33,523 bases of DNA, taken from JAVKSL01 sp039583695 (GTDB taxonomy: Bacteria > Actinomycetota > Acidimicrobiia > Acidimicrobiales > JAJPHD01). Location: the NCBI GenBank assembly GCA_039583695.1, contig JAVKSL010000025.1, forward strand, positions 1 through 33,523, given 5' to 3'. Shown piece after piece: positions 33,359 through 33,523 of this stretch. How positions within the stretch are numbered: position 1 is the first letter of the stretch; each line of letters begins with the position of its first letter. The translations under genes were made by a program, and so were the position numbers. The notes under the pieces were generated by a model that worked only from the letters and a program-made list of their open reading frames with translations, was not told the origin of the DNA and searched no databases.

Positions 33359-33523
33359 TCAGGGGCGGTGTCTTCGGCGTGAAGCTTCAAATAGCGGTCG
33401 ACCATCGCGCGCGTCGGTGCGCGATGGTCTTCCCACGGGGGGCCGGAACAGGTCTCCGAGACGCTGAGCAGCGTCTTTGTTGGCACTCGAAGTCGCCTGG
33501 GCATAGATGCGCAAGGTGGTGAT
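33359..33523 (-). CDS. tyrosine recombinase/integrase, C-terminal part (runs off the window)
   Basis: Reading on the minus strand from the right edge, the frame encodes ITTLRIYAQATSSANKDAAQ then RLGDLFRPPVG and ends at TGA 33361-33359. TTLRIYAQAT matches the C-terminal helix of phage-type integrases, in which Tyr in RIYAQ is the catalytic nucleophile, and LGDLF is the usual tail. The rest lies beyond the window, so completeness is unknown. Its 3' end lies 15 bases from the tRNA-Ile 3' end, the classic arrangement of an element inserted in a tRNA gene. No start codon is in view. Confidence 0.75.
   Translation of the reverse strand: MTTLRIYAQATSSANKDAAQRLGDLFRPPVGRPSRTDARDGRPLFEASRRRHRP
33400..33429. 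repeat. perfect 11-bp inverted repeat downstream of tRNA-Ile
   Basis: GACCATCGCGC (33400-33410) and GCGCGATGGTC (33419-33429) flank an 8-base loop. It lies within the last codons of the integrase fragment, 56 bases after tRNA-Ile. It could terminate the tRNA transcript, the integrase transcript or both; no T-tract follows. Confidence 0.5.

Noticed and set aside
1..33523. CRISPR arrays, rRNA genes, riboswitches
   Set aside because: I scanned for regularly spaced repeats, rRNA landmarks and known riboswitch cores and saw none.

Overview
The window is the chromosomal replication-origin neighbourhood of a high-GC actinobacterium. Gene order, leaderless GTG/TTG starts and protein flavour point to the class Acidimicrobiia or a near relative; this is an inference, since no rRNA lies in the window. 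The order murJ - trxB - trxA - cwlM-like / parB - parA - jag - yidC - yidD - rnpA - rpmH / dnaA - dnaN - recF - DUF721(dciA-like) - gyrB - gyrA - DUF3566 - tRNA is the classic actinobacterial oriC arrangement known from Mycobacterium and Streptomyces.

Layout. (1) Bases 1 to about 8200 are accessory DNA: a broken IS256-family transposase, a two-component system (kinase and OmpR-type regulator, minus strand), a divergently encoded lipoprotein with a duplicated Cys/His motif, a MacA/MacB-like three-gene ABC exporter, a frameshifted HxlR-type regulator and a frameshifted, truncated tyrosine integrase lying against the 3' side of tRNA-Thr(CGT). This looks like the worn remains of an integrated element whose cargo (sensor, regulator, exporter) is still intact. 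(2) 8300-10240: tRNA-Thr with its terminator, a histone-deacetylase-family deacetylase and a divergent GNAT acetyltransferase. (3) 10234-18179, plus strand: DUF6049-type secreted/anchored protein, MurJ lipid II flippase, DegV, a two-TM protein, thioredoxin reductase, thioredoxin and a CwlM-like peptidoglycan-binding/amidase-fold protein. (4) 18260-23663, minus strand: parB, parA with a parS site touching its start codon, jag, yidC, yidD, rnpA, rpmH. (5) 23664-25558: dnaA with DnaA-box clusters on both sides (oriC). (6) 25559-33254, plus strand: dnaN, recF, DUF721, gyrB, gyrA, DUF3566. (7) tRNA-Ile(GAT), followed 15 bases later by the C-terminal end of another tyrosine integrase that runs off the right edge.

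The genes act together in origin firing and segregation (DnaA, DnaN, ParAB/parS, gyrase), membrane-protein insertion and RNase P/ribosome supply (YidC, Jag, YidD, RnpA, L34), thiol redox balance (TrxA/TrxB) and envelope assembly (MurJ, DUF6049 protein, CwlM-like).

The most unusual observation is at 20131-20451. The rsmG (gidB) gene expected between parA and jag is present only as scrambled fragments. A piece resembling the C-terminal half reads on the plus strand with a frameshift, while the SAM-binding motif I reads on the minus strand directly against jag. This suggests a local inversion/deletion that destroyed the 16S rRNA G527 methyltransferase, or an assembly artefact. I did not find a clearly new multi-gene defence or signalling system. 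The least understood intact gene is the duplicated-motif lipoprotein coupled to the two-component/ABC cluster.
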